A DNA stretch of 21,746 nucleotides from a virus, in the IMG/VR virus record IMGVR_UViG_3300039045_000178, positions 2,139 through 23,884 of that record. One strand, 5' to 3'. The notes beneath the pieces were generated by a model, which was not told the DNA's origin, did not search any database, and was given only the letters and a program-made list of their open reading frames with translations. Below, piece after piece: positions 6,139 to 15,016 of the stretch; the stretch's first letter is position 1; every line of letters starts with the position of its first letter. The position numbers and the translations under genes were made by a program.

Positions 6139-7749
6139 TTAAATTGCAGCGTGTCCGTTAACAGTTTTTAAAGTTGATCCAGCTGAGTTTTTAATCAAAA
6201 GAACGGAATCTGGTGTTGCATGAAACTTACCAGTAGATCCAACAATCTTTGCTTTCTCTACGGCAGTTTCAGAATTACCACATCTGAATGAAAGCTTAGT
6301 TGCGTTTGATGAAGAACTAAAGTCTCCCTCTGCCATCGCAACGATACCTGCAGCGACTAATGTAGCATCAGTGCCAGTTCCCTCATCAGGTGCTTGGAAG
6401 AAGATTCCACCAAGTTCATCGTCTGCGGCAATATCAGTATCACCAGACTGTAAAGTAATTGTTGCTGATGATCCGTCTGCTGTTGCTAAGTCTTTAAGAG
6501 TTAACTTACCTGTAGATGACATTTCTAACAATCCACCATCTGTACCAGCGGCAGCAGATTTACCTGTTGAAAAACTTAACTTTGTTGCGTTATTATCTGC
6601 GGCAAAGTTACCTTCAGATACAGCTTTAATTGTGGCTGCGACTGTAATAGCATCTGTACCAGTTCCTTCGGCAGGTGCTTGGAAGTCAATTTGTCCTAAG
6701 ACATCATCTGCGGCGATATCGTTATCACCTGCTGATAAGTTAAACTTAGGAAAACTATTGTCAGCAGTTGCAGGTACAGAAAGAGTAAGACCTGCGTCAG
6801 CAACGTGAGTCAATGTGACATCTGAGTCTGCACCAAACTTAATTACTGCGGCATCTGATAATAACAATAAGTCATCACCAATCACAGCATCTTTTGCTAC
6901 AGAAAGTCCACCGTCTGTTTGAAGTGAACCATCAGTTGTTGATGTTGCATCAGTTGTATCATCTGTTTTAAGAACACCACTGAATGTACCTGTTGTTGCA
7001 GCCAGTGTTCCAGCCACTGTTAATGCACCGTTACCAAGTGTTAATAAGTCAGTATCGTTTGCACCACCAATTGTTCCAGCTGATTTAATTACAATGTCAT
7101 CTGTTACTGTCAAAAGACCTGCTGAAGATAATGACATCTTTTCAGCAGCTGCTTCAGAAGCACCAGTTTTAAAACTTAATTTTGTTGCATTAGATGAAGA
7201 ACTAAAATCACCTTCAGATACAGCTTCGATACCTGCGGCAACTAAGATTGCGTCTGTGCCTGTTCCTTCATCTGGTGCTTGGAAGTTAATCGCACCAAGA
7301 ACATCATCAGCGGCAATATCTGTTTCACCTGTTTGTAGTGTTAATACAAAAGGATTATCATCACCTGTTGCGGCTGATTTAAAAAATAGACCATCATCTG
7401 GGTCGTGTGTTACTACAACATCTTGGTCATTACCAAATTGAATTGTACCACCGTCTGCCAGAAATAAATCTGAGAATTCTTTTGAAGCAGAACCCAATGT
7501 AGTACCGTCGGCGCTGACTGGTAGTATTGATGTTCCGAATGTACCTGTGTTAATTACAGGCGAAGTTAATGTTTTATTTGTAAGTGTGTCTGTAGAGGCC
7601 GCCCCTATCATAGCAAATCCACCAGCAGTGCTACCGTCGTGTACACGAATTGTATCTTTATCTGTATCGACAGTCAACTCACCTAATGCGCCAGTGAATG
7701 AGTTATTTTGAGAGGTCGTTCCTCGTCTAAATTGTAGAACTGTTGGCAT
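6139..7749 (-). CDS. tail fibre protein with three long internal repeats
   Basis: This 536-residue protein is a fibre/host-recognition candidate. The N-terminus (LQFRRGTT 5-12, GALGELTVDTDKDTIRVHDG 20-39) is the kind of segment found at the start of many phage tail fibre and tropism proteins, where it mediates attachment to the tail. The body is Ala/Asp/Gly/Ser/Thr-rich and has three copies of a module built around IAADDxLGxIxFQAPxEGTG: near 144-164, 344-364 and 440-460. Each is followed by an ATKLSF segment. The longer unit including a GxIxFGxDxDVxxTH lead-in (about 98-216 and 296-418) repeats twice. The C-terminus ends SAGSTLKTVNGHAAI, with no recognisable S74 autochaperone domain. Two late octamers and an AGGAGAG Shine-Dalgarno precede it. 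Confidence 0.82.
   Translation of the reverse strand: MPTVLQFRRGTTSQNNSFTGALGELTVDTDKDTIRVHDGSTAGGFAMIGAASTDTLTNKTLTSPVINTGTFGTSILPVSADGTTLGSASKEFSDLFLADGGTIQFGNDQDVVVTHDPDDGLFFKSAATGDDNPFVLTLQTGETDIAADDVLGAINFQAPDEGTGTDAILVAAGIEAVSEGDFSSSSNATKLSFKTGASEAAAEKMSLSSAGLLTVTDDIVIKSAGTIGGANDTDLLTLGNGALTVAGTLAATTGTFSGVLKTDDTTDATSTTDGSLQTDGGLSVAKDAVIGDDLLLLSDAAVIKFGADSDVTLTHVADAGLTLSVPATADNSFPKFNLSAGDNDIAADDVLGQIDFQAPAEGTGTDAITVAATIKAVSEGNFAADNNATKLSFSTGKSAAAGTDGGLLEMSSTGKLTLKDLATADGSSATITLQSGDTDIAADDELGGIFFQAPDEGTGTDATLVAAGIVAMAEGDFSSSSNATKLSFRCGNSETAVEKAKIVGSTGKFHATPDSVLLIKNSAGSTLKTVNGHAAI
6217..6471 (-). repeat. fibre module copy 3
   Basis: It covers about residues 427-511. Key motifs are IAADDELG, QAPDEGTGTDA, AEGDFSSSSNATKLSF. 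Confidence 0.8.
6496..6750 (-). repeat. fibre module copy 2
   Basis: It covers about residues 334-418. Key motifs are IAADDVLG, QAPAEGTGTDA, SEGNFAADNNATKLSF. It carries a small insertion (GTDGG) after ATKLSF relative to the other copies. Confidence 0.8.
7102..7350 (-). repeat. fibre module copy 1
   Basis: It covers about residues 134-216 of the 536-residue fibre. Key motifs are IAADDVLG, QAPDEGTGTDA, VAAGI, SEGDFSSSSNATKLSF. It is closer in protein sequence to copy 3 than to copy 2. Confidence 0.8.
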
Positions 7750-7770
7750 TTTTAGTCTCTCCTATATCTA

Positions 7771-7786
7771 TATTTATATATTTATA
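7771..7786 (-). promoter_or_regulatory. double T4-type late promoter upstream of the tail fibre
   Basis: Two exact TATAAATA octamers sit on the minus strand at 7771-7778 and 7779-7786, directly abutting, in the gap between the 177-residue gene and the fibre gene. The fibre ATG (7749) follows with an AGGAGAG Shine-Dalgarno at 7757-7763. Starting from the distal octamer keeps the whole Shine-Dalgarno in the transcript. Confidence 0.6.
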
Positions 7787-7788
7787 CA

Positions 7789-8322
7789 TTATATACCAGT
7801 GCCAGATCCTATTTCTTGAGTCGATGTTGACCCTTTAGGTTCTGCCATATCATATAAGTCTGATGTAATCGCAACACCAAATGCATCTAATGAAGTTGCA
7901 CTAAATGGTGTTTCGCCTTGAGCAAGATCAAAGTCACCCGTTGAAGTTGGAAATACAAATAATGTAGAGTTTGTAAATCCTAAATCTGTTGTTAAAGCAA
8001 TCGTGCCTGTATTGTCAGGTATAGTAATAGTTCTATCGGCAGTAGGTTCTGTAACTTTTAAGATAGTCTCATTAACATCATCTGTTGTTCCTTCAAATGT
8101 AATTCTATCACTTTGAATATTTAAAGTTGTTGGTTCTACAGTCGCAAGTTCAAATGAACCTGTGATTGTTAAGTTTCCTATAGATGCAGACGTGGCTGCG
8201 ATTGCAGAGAAGTTAATATTACCTGCTTCTAATGAAGAGACATCAGTTACAAGATTATTAAATTGACCTCTTAACTGTTCTATAGTTCCTAGATTACTTA
8301 CCTGTGTTGCATTAATTGCCAT
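7789..8322 (-). CDS. short fibre-like structural protein
   Basis: The 177-residue protein starts with a helical, probably coiled-coil segment (TIEQLRGQFNNLVTDVSSLEAG, about 13-34). A beta-rich section follows (SASIGNLTITGSFELA), then TEPTADRTITIPDNTGTIAL (91-110). That last motif is common in short tail-fibre and adhesin-like phage proteins (recalled). The C-terminus is Gly/Ser/Thr-rich. This build suggests a trimeric spike or an adaptor for the large fibre that follows. Its ATG overlaps the upstream 77-residue gene by 11 nt, and AAAGGA lies upstream inside that gene. It could also be a remnant or accessory of the adjacent fibre; exact function is unknown. Confidence 0.7.
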   Translation of the reverse strand: MAINATQVSNLGTIEQLRGQFNNLVTDVSSLEAGNINFSAIAATSASIGNLTITGSFELATVEPTTLNIQSDRITFEGTTDDVNETILKVTEPTADRTITIPDNTGTIALTTDLGFTNSTLFVFPTSTGDFDLAQGETPFSATSLDAFGVAITSDLYDMAEPKGSTSTQEIGSGTGI

Positions 8323-8545
8323 TTTTGACTAATTCCTTTAATAAACTTTTGATCTCATGCATCTCACATTTTAAATTATTTATCTCTCTTGTTGCATTTC
8401 TTAATTCGTCATTTCTTTTTTGAACTTCTATTGATCTTGATCTTGCCTTCATATATGCAGTTGTATTTCTATTGATGATTGCACCTGAGTCTGTATCTCT
8501 TACTAACTCTGCATATCCCTCTACTTTTAAATATCTCTCTGTCAT
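8312..8545 (-). CDS. small coiled-coil protein of the baseplate/fibre cluster
   Basis: The 77-residue protein begins TERYLKVEGYAELVRDTDSG, then AIINRNTTAY. A charged helix with heptad-like hydrophobics follows to the end (IEVQKRNDELRNATREINNL and EIKSLLKELVKN). I recall small proteins of this pattern in marine T4-like structural clusters, without a known role. A short coiled coil beside a fibre gene suggests an oligomerisation or attachment factor; that is inference. The start shares one base with the stop of the 2156-residue gene (TAATG), so it is probably translated by reinitiation. Its 3' end overlaps the next gene by 11 nt. Confidence 0.72.
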   Translation of the reverse strand: MTERYLKVEGYAELVRDTDSGAIINRNTTAYMKARSRSIEVQKRNDELRNATREINNLKCEMHEIKSLLKELVKNGN

Positions 8546-11500
8546 TATGTTGCCAATGCAATCAACCTTAAATCTTTTATTCTTGGTGGTTGAGCTGCGT
8601 TTGTTCCTTGTCCTACTATCTTAATCGCAAACTGAATAAACTCAGGTAATGGTTCACCTGTGCCATCATCTGTCACACCTGCTGTGAAAACATATTCTTG
8701 GAAGTCGTCATCATCTACAGATGCATTAACGGCAACATCAGTTGTGCCTGTAGTATTGAAGAACTGATAACCTAGTTCATCAAAGTCAGATGCATCGTCT
8801 GATCTTAGAGTTCTAAACAATGCTTTGAGTTCAGCACTATTTCTTCTATGTGCTGAGAAAATTAATTTTATCGCAGTGGCTGGATTTTCTAGTGCGACTT
8901 TTTTAGTCATGTAAATAAATGCATTTTGATCGCCATCTGGTTGTGTTGAATCTCTGTAATCAGTTGTTGGGAAAACATCTGATGAACTATCAATGTTGTT
9001 TATTCTATTTGCAACAGCAATAAATGATGCACGACCTAAATCAATTACAGGTGATCTATCTGTTGCATTACTTGTCAATGTGATAGGCACGAATAATGAC
9101 TTCGCACCTGCAAGTTCATTTGTTTCATTAATATCAGATGCAACAACATTTGATACAGCAAGATCAAAGTTTTCATTTAATGGAATACTTAACGCACTTG
9201 CTAGTGCTGTTGTAGAGAATGATGTTTCACTACCACTTGGTGATGTACCAGTTGTATTTCTTAATGATGTAACTATCTTTGTATTTGGAAGTTCTAATGC
9301 ACCTATCAAAGTTTTACCAGATTCGTATCTATAGTTTTCTGATGCATAGACATTGTTACCACCAACTTCACTTGTTGTTGATCCACCACTAATTGTTGGT
9401 GCAGTTGTTAAACTTACTGTGTATGAATCCATACCAATGTTTGCAAGAGCAGTGTGAACTTTGTTTATCTCTGTCAATGGTGTTCCAAGTATTTGATACA
9501 ATTCAACTGTATCACCACTTGCATGATTTACAGCAGTTGATCCGTCAGTTGCTCTTGTCAATGATGAAACAGTTCCACTACTATTTGAACCTGTGATTAT
9601 TTCATTTCCAATCTTTAATGTTATACTTCCAGCTGGGAAATTAGTATTTGATGTCAATGTTAACGATGTATCAGAGGCAGTTATCGCTCCGTTTAATGTC
9701 GTACTGATACCTGATGAGACACCTGTAATTCTTACATTGTTAGAAGTTGAATACATACCATGATCTATATGTTTTACTTTTAATACTGTTGAACTGTTTG
9801 TTAATATGATAGGATTTGATTTTAGTCTCTTACCATAAACAGTTGTTCCTAATTCATTTGATACTGCCTCACCAATTACTTTATTTTGTAAAGTTAGTGT
9901 TCCAACTTTGGATGTATCAAAAGATGCTTTCTTTACTGTGAACTTCATATCTTCAGATTGTATTGCAGTCCAAGTTGAATTGTTTTGTGATTTAAATAAT
10001 ACACCTAAATGTGGTTGTTTAGATACAATTCTTGTTCCACCAATATCTGTTTGACCCATTTGTGAAATCCAAATCGCAGGTGAGTTTGAATGTGTTCTAA
10101 TAACGATACAATATTCTTGTCCTTCTTTTACAAACACAGGTGAGTCAAATGTATATGTTGTGGCAGTTGATGCATCAGTTGATGTGTTTATATCTGCGGC
10201 CTGTAAAAGTTTTCTACCAAATGGTAAAATTTTTGGACCAGGGTATCCATTGATTACATTTCTTAATTCTATCCAAACAGGTTGATCATTATCTTTTGCA
10301 CCGAAGTATAAATCTACAGATGTTAAGAAACATCCACCTGGTTCTTCGATGATAAATGTTTGAGCAATAGGATCATTATATCCACATCTTACTTTTCTAA
10401 GTGATAAACCCGAAACATTTGTGGTTCTAAATCGCCCTGCTCCAGCAACGAAACCTGATAATGCATAAGCATTTCCTTTTTCTTCAATATCACGATCTCT
10501 ACCTTGATCCTCTACACTGATTGTTCTTGTTGACGTGTCAAGTATAGATGTTGTTTCAGTTACAAAATTTTGAGACACAGTTGCATTTCTTGTTGCAAGA
10601 ATTGTTTCTTGTTCAGTTTCTAAAATACCTTTTGCTTGATATGTAACACTGGCTGCAGTCTTTGGAAGAGTGACTTGATTATTGTCTGAACTTGATGTTA
10701 ATCTAAATTCTACTTCACCAGTTTTAAATTTAGGAATATTCTCTTGACCTTTGAATCTATACTCAGGTATTCTAAATGATCCATTTACGTTACCAGTTGA
10801 ATTTGTAATTAGTTGAGAACCTTCAACAACTGTTGATGCATTTGTAAATTCTGTAGATGAAGGTGTAACAAAATTTGCAACAGCAGTTCCGTCAAAGAAA
10901 GGATAAACTTTTGTATTAGGATAGAAACCTGTGCCAGTAAAGTTTATTGTTCTAGGTCTAATCCAAGGTATCAATGCTTTGGAAATAGTTCTTGTTCCTT
11001 GTGTTTCTTCTTCAACTTGTTCTACTAACTCTGTTCTAATACCTGTTCTACTTAAATCTGATCTAGTTGTTTCAATACTTCTTGTAATTAAATTACGACC
11101 CTGTCTAACTTTTTCTGTTTTCGTAGATACGACACCTGACCATTGTGTTTCCCATGAGTTCCAAATTGTTCCAAGTCTATTTTCATTTGCAGCTAAAACT
11201 GCATCATAGTTTCCGTCAATGTTAATAATAATATCTGGTTTAGTTTCAGTTTCAAACCATTCATCACCTGGTGGATCTAAATCAATATTACCTACCCAGT
11301 TTGCATTTAGATATGGATTTACTTTTTCAAGTGTTGTTGCATATGGATTTTCTGACTGAACAACTTCAGTATAAGGAAGAGTAATAAGGTCACCAGTTCT
11401 TTGATAACTTAATGCAGTTCTCTCATCAGTTGAAGATACTGTTTCTTCAAGTGTTGCAGCTCTCAATACACACTTAGGTCTTAACTCTTTATTTTCTTGA

Positions 11501-14500
11501 TCAATCGCATTTTTGTAATCTTTATTTTTTACGTCACCAACTCTATGACCTGCAAAGTTATCTACGATGAAACCAGATTTAAATCTATTTAATCCATTTG
11601 CATCGACTACTTCAAATGATTCTGCGTCTCTTTCTAATAGTGATAAGTTTGTATAATATTCTAAGTTCTGAATTCTCTTTTGCAGTTTACCAATATCTTT
11701 CATTGTAAATCTTTGATTTTTGATTCTTTGAATATTTACGTCTGTTGGTTTAAATGTAAATGCAGGTATATACATTGTGGCAAGTTTCATTGCACCGTCT
11801 ATATCTTTTGGTTCGTTAGGAACTTCGGCAGGTGTTCCTTCAACAATTTTAAATGATCCACTTTGTGTTAAGAATAAAGAAGCAATTTTATTTAAATAGA
11901 ATTCAAAGTCTAATGTTCCTAATGTACCTGGTTTAGGTGTGTCAACTGTAGAACCACCTGCGCCATCAAACTGTCTATGAAAGAAATCAAATGAACTACC
12001 AGTAATTGTATCTACGGCTGCAAGAGTCGTTGATGACCCTGTTATATTTTCACAAGTTGGTCTAAAGTCTAAACAATCTGATAAATCAAACTCACCAGTT
12101 GGTTCTGGTTCATCTGGGTCAACTCTCGTTGCAGTATAAGTTGGAATATCATCATATCCCATACGACCACCTATATCAGAATATGAATCGACACTAAAGA
12201 ATAATCCACTTGAATGATCAAAGAAGTCAAATACAACTAATAATCTTCCTCTTGGTTTTGAAGCTTCAGGTTTTAATTGTATTCTTGAAATATCATAAAA
12301 GTTATCTCTTTGACCTGTATCTAAAGTATAGTTTGATGTAATTACTTTTGATCCAGCAGTAAGTGATGATATTGTCGCAGTGGCACCTGATGATGCACCT
12401 GTAATTGTCTCACTCGCAGAAAAATCAGTTGCACCTGCACCATTGATCAAATAATATGATATTGGTGTTGTAGGATGAACGATATGAGCAGTCGCACCAG
12501 ATGTTCCACCAGTAATTTTCTCACCTCTTATGAATGTTCCATTTACATTTGATAATGTAAGTGTTGGTAAACTCGCATCTGTGCTTGTATCCTCTGAGTC
12601 AAATACAGCACCTAAATTAAATGCATCTGCTCTTCCTAAAGAGATTGTAGAGTCAGTTGCTTTAGTTCCAAATGCACCTGATGTCGCACCTGCAACTTTA
12701 ACTTGTTTTGATAAGTTTGTTGTTTTAATTCTTTGTGTAATATTTGTTTTCAACATAGTTGCAGTCAACATAACTTTTGCAGCATTACCAAAACTTGAAT
12801 TATCTGTAATTGTTATTGTTGACGTGCCTGTTCCAGCAACATTACCACTTATTGAAACTATGTCACCTTGAACAGAACTACCACTACCTGCTGTTAATAC
12901 GTTAAGTGTATAATCTTTTTCTGTATGTGATAAGAATGTTTCATTTGCCCCAGCAGTAAATGATACTGCACCAGATGAGTTAGTTGTACCTACGAACTGT
13001 CTTCTAATAGTAAATGATGTGTCAGATATTCCGTTATTCGCAGTTGTTAATAATGTTTTGATTGCTGATTTTGAAAGTTTATATAATGCAATATTTTTTT
13101 CTGAATTTGTAAGAGCTCCTACCTGTCTAGTCTCTAACGCAATTGTTGATGTACCATCTGCTTCTGAAACAAAGTTTGCATTTTCATTTGTTCCACCTGA
13201 GTCTGTTCCGTCAGCAAGTAGTGATCCCACTACGTTACCTGTGAGAACTAAGTCGGCAGTAAAGTCTTGACCTGCGTCATCATCATCTTGGAATAATGAC
13301 CTTGCTTGTGAAATGTCATGTGTAACAACTTCAGATATTGTCAAATCAGCATTTGCAGAATCTTCAACTATTTGATCTGATTCAGAACTATCAGATGCAG
13401 TAATTTTTTCACCTGATACAAAAGTACCTGAGACATTTGTTAGAACAACTGTTTGACCAGATGTCAAACTTCCAAAAACAAAACCTGTTGCACCTGATGT
13501 AACACCTGTAACTTGTATTCCACCATTTGAGTGATTTGATAACAATGTTGCAGAGGGTTCGCCTGATAAAGTTAAGTATGTAAATGGACGAATATCAAAA
13601 ACAAACAATTTGTATATCGCATCTGTATTTCCAGCACTACCAGAATCAAACTCTATTGTTCTTGCTCTACATACACCAATTTGTCTACCTGATGCTGTTC
13701 CTCTAGTTTGTATAACATCATCATGTATTTGAATTTGTTTATATGGTGTTGTCTCACCACTAATGTCTGAAACTTGTGGTTGATTATATAAGTTATCAAT
13801 TTTTAAGAAGTTTCCTAGTTCTGTATTTAATGTACCAGTATTTACTGTATCAAAACTTCTTGCCTTGTTTACATCTTTAAATGTGATCGCAGTTTTTTCT
13901 ATTTCATATCCACGAACATATGCTTTACCTGGTGATACTGCAAGAACAAACTTATCTTCAGTTGCGGCATTTCCGTCTTGTGTCTCATCATTTGCATTTG
14001 CATAAACACCTCTAAACTCTTCACCTTTTACTGTAGATGTAATACCTTCTCTTGCATCTATCTGAAATGGTCTTACTGTGTAATCACCTGACTCATCAAA
14101 TGTTCTTCTTGCAAGTGTATCACCGAATACAGAATATTCAGTTGGTCTTGCTTCAAGTTCAGTAGAACCTTCATTAACTGTAAGTATTTCAACAAAATTT
14201 TCATCGGCAGTAGATGATAAAGGTATGGATGTTAATGTTAAACTTATTTTTAAACGATGAGCACCTTTGGCCGCAAAGTTAGAAGCACCTGTTGCATTAT
14301 CAGTCAACGACTCATCTGTCTCTGGTGATACCAACTCCTCTGATACTGTAAACCCTACTCTACCCGTTGCTTCTTGACTTGTATCTGATAATACTACAGT
14401 CTGTTCTTCCATTTGAACAAATGTTCCACGAATATAATAAACACCATTACCTGCTGTGACGGCAGTTCCTATTTGAGATGCAGTCGTATCATCTGCTGGT

Positions 14501-15015
14501 GTAAATGTAGTTGCTGAATTAGCATTGATAGAATATGCAGTTGTATGAGTAATGGCTGCATCTGCAAAAATATTTTCGCCATCTTGGAAAACTGTTGTTT
14601 CTAAATCAGAACCTGCTGAAACATAGTGAACATAAAGTAAAGGTTGAGTTGTTGCAGTTGCAGCTTTGAATCCTATAACTTTTGCTCTCACTCCACTTGT
14701 TGCACCTTGTATCTCTATAGGTGATGATGCATTATAATATTGTGATACATCAATTGTTTCACCTGCAAAGGTTGATGCAAGTCTGATAGAGTAATAATTA
14801 GGATTTATATTTTGATTACCAGGTATGACAGCAGTTCCTTCTTGGAACATGTGATTACCAAATCTTTCAATTTGATTTTGTAAGATAGATTGTAGTTGCG
14901 TTAGTTCTCTGGCTTGTACAGCAAAGCCTGGTCTAAACAAGATACGATGAAAGTTTTTATCTGTAGAGAAATCATCGTAATATGGTGCAACATTTAAATC
15001 TGTTTTTTGTGCCAT
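8545..15015 (-). CDS. giant virion structural protein with DUF4815-type N-terminus, probably baseplate/tail
   Basis: The 2156-residue protein starts with PYYDDFSTDKNFHRILFRPG, QARELTQLQSILQNQIERFG, the signature I associate with DUF4815 proteins of marine T4-like phages. It carries many TSGA-type beta modules (around residues 103, 505, 782, 838, 872 and 1765). A more globular section near 1540-1640 (DPIAQTFIIEEPGG, then LYFGAKDNDQPVWIELRN, GQEYCIVIRT) looks like a beta-sandwich, possibly carbohydrate-binding. Near 1150-1190 a predicted helix (MKDIGKLQKRIQNLEYYTNL) is coiled-coil-like. It follows gp8 by one base and stands where T4 has genes 9 to 12, so a baseplate periphery or fibre-anchor role is likely but inferred. 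No enzyme motif is visible. Confidence 0.85.
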   Translation of the reverse strand: MAQKTDLNVAPYYDDFSTDKNFHRILFRPGFAVQARELTQLQSILQNQIERFGNHMFQEGTAVIPGNQNINPNYYSIRLASTFAGETIDVSQYYNASSPIEIQGATSGVRAKVIGFKAATATTQPLLYVHYVSAGSDLETTVFQDGENIFADAAITHTTAYSINANSATTFTPADDTTASQIGTAVTAGNGVYYIRGTFVQMEEQTVVLSDTSQEATGRVGFTVSEELVSPETDESLTDNATGASNFAAKGAHRLKISLTLTSIPLSSTADENFVEILTVNEGSTELEARPTEYSVFGDTLARRTFDESGDYTVRPFQIDAREGITSTVKGEEFRGVYANANDETQDGNAATEDKFVLAVSPGKAYVRGYEIEKTAITFKDVNKARSFDTVNTGTLNTELGNFLKIDNLYNQPQVSDISGETTPYKQIQIHDDVIQTRGTASGRQIGVCRARTIEFDSGSAGNTDAIYKLFVFDIRPFTYLTLSGEPSATLLSNHSNGGIQVTGVTSGATGFVFGSLTSGQTVVLTNVSGTFVSGEKITASDSSESDQIVEDSANADLTISEVVTHDISQARSLFQDDDDAGQDFTADLVLTGNVVGSLLADGTDSGGTNENANFVSEADGTSTIALETRQVGALTNSEKNIALYKLSKSAIKTLLTTANNGISDTSFTIRRQFVGTTNSSGAVSFTAGANETFLSHTEKDYTLNVLTAGSGSSVQGDIVSISGNVAGTGTSTITITDNSSFGNAAKVMLTATMLKTNITQRIKTTNLSKQVKVAGATSGAFGTKATDSTISLGRADAFNLGAVFDSEDTSTDASLPTLTLSNVNGTFIRGEKITGGTSGATAHIVHPTTPISYYLINGAGATDFSASETITGASSGATATISSLTAGSKVITSNYTLDTGQRDNFYDISRIQLKPEASKPRGRLLVVFDFFDHSSGLFFSVDSYSDIGGRMGYDDIPTYTATRVDPDEPEPTGEFDLSDCLDFRPTCENITGSSTTLAAVDTITGSSFDFFHRQFDGAGGSTVDTPKPGTLGTLDFEFYLNKIASLFLTQSGSFKIVEGTPAEVPNEPKDIDGAMKLATMYIPAFTFKPTDVNIQRIKNQRFTMKDIGKLQKRIQNLEYYTNLSLLERDAESFEVVDANGLNRFKSGFIVDNFAGHRVGDVKNKDYKNAIDQENKELRPKCVLRAATLEETVSSTDERTALSYQRTGDLITLPYTEVVQSENPYATTLEKVNPYLNANWVGNIDLDPPGDEWFETETKPDIIINIDGNYDAVLAANENRLGTIWNSWETQWSGVVSTKTEKVRQGRNLITRSIETTRSDLSRTGIRTELVEQVEEETQGTRTISKALIPWIRPRTINFTGTGFYPNTKVYPFFDGTAVANFVTPSSTEFTNASTVVEGSQLITNSTGNVNGSFRIPEYRFKGQENIPKFKTGEVEFRLTSSSDNNQVTLPKTAASVTYQAKGILETEQETILATRNATVSQNFVTETTSILDTSTRTISVEDQGRDRDIEEKGNAYALSGFVAGAGRFRTTNVSGLSLRKVRCGYNDPIAQTFIIEEPGGCFLTSVDLYFGAKDNDQPVWIELRNVINGYPGPKILPFGRKLLQAADINTSTDASTATTYTFDSPVFVKEGQEYCIVIRTHSNSPAIWISQMGQTDIGGTRIVSKQPHLGVLFKSQNNSTWTAIQSEDMKFTVKKASFDTSKVGTLTLQNKVIGEAVSNELGTTVYGKRLKSNPIILTNSSTVLKVKHIDHGMYSTSNNVRITGVSSGISTTLNGAITASDTSLTLTSNTNFPAGSITLKIGNEIITGSNSSGTVSSLTRATDGSTAVNHASGDTVELYQILGTPLTEINKVHTALANIGMDSYTVSLTTAPTISGGSTTSEVGGNNVYASENYRYESGKTLIGALELPNTKIVTSLRNTTGTSPSGSETSFSTTALASALSIPLNENFDLAVSNVVASDINETNELAGAKSLFVPITLTSNATDRSPVIDLGRASFIAVANRINNIDSSSDVFPTTDYRDSTQPDGDQNAFIYMTKKVALENPATAIKLIFSAHRRNSAELKALFRTLRSDDASDFDELGYQFFNTTGTTDVAVNASVDDDDFQEYVFTAGVTDDGTGEPLPEFIQFAIKIVGQGTNAAQPPRIKDLRLIALAT

Positions 15016-15016
15016 A

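Noticed and set aside
6371-6808. 145-residue plus-strand open frame
   Set aside because: It lies wholly inside the fibre gene on the opposite strand. Its Ala/Ser/Pro-rich sequence is the complement of the fibre repeat, and no ribosome site was found.
7094-7441. 115-residue plus-strand open frame
   Set aside because: It is antisense to fibre module 1 and resembles the frame at 6371-6808 only because both mirror the same repeat.
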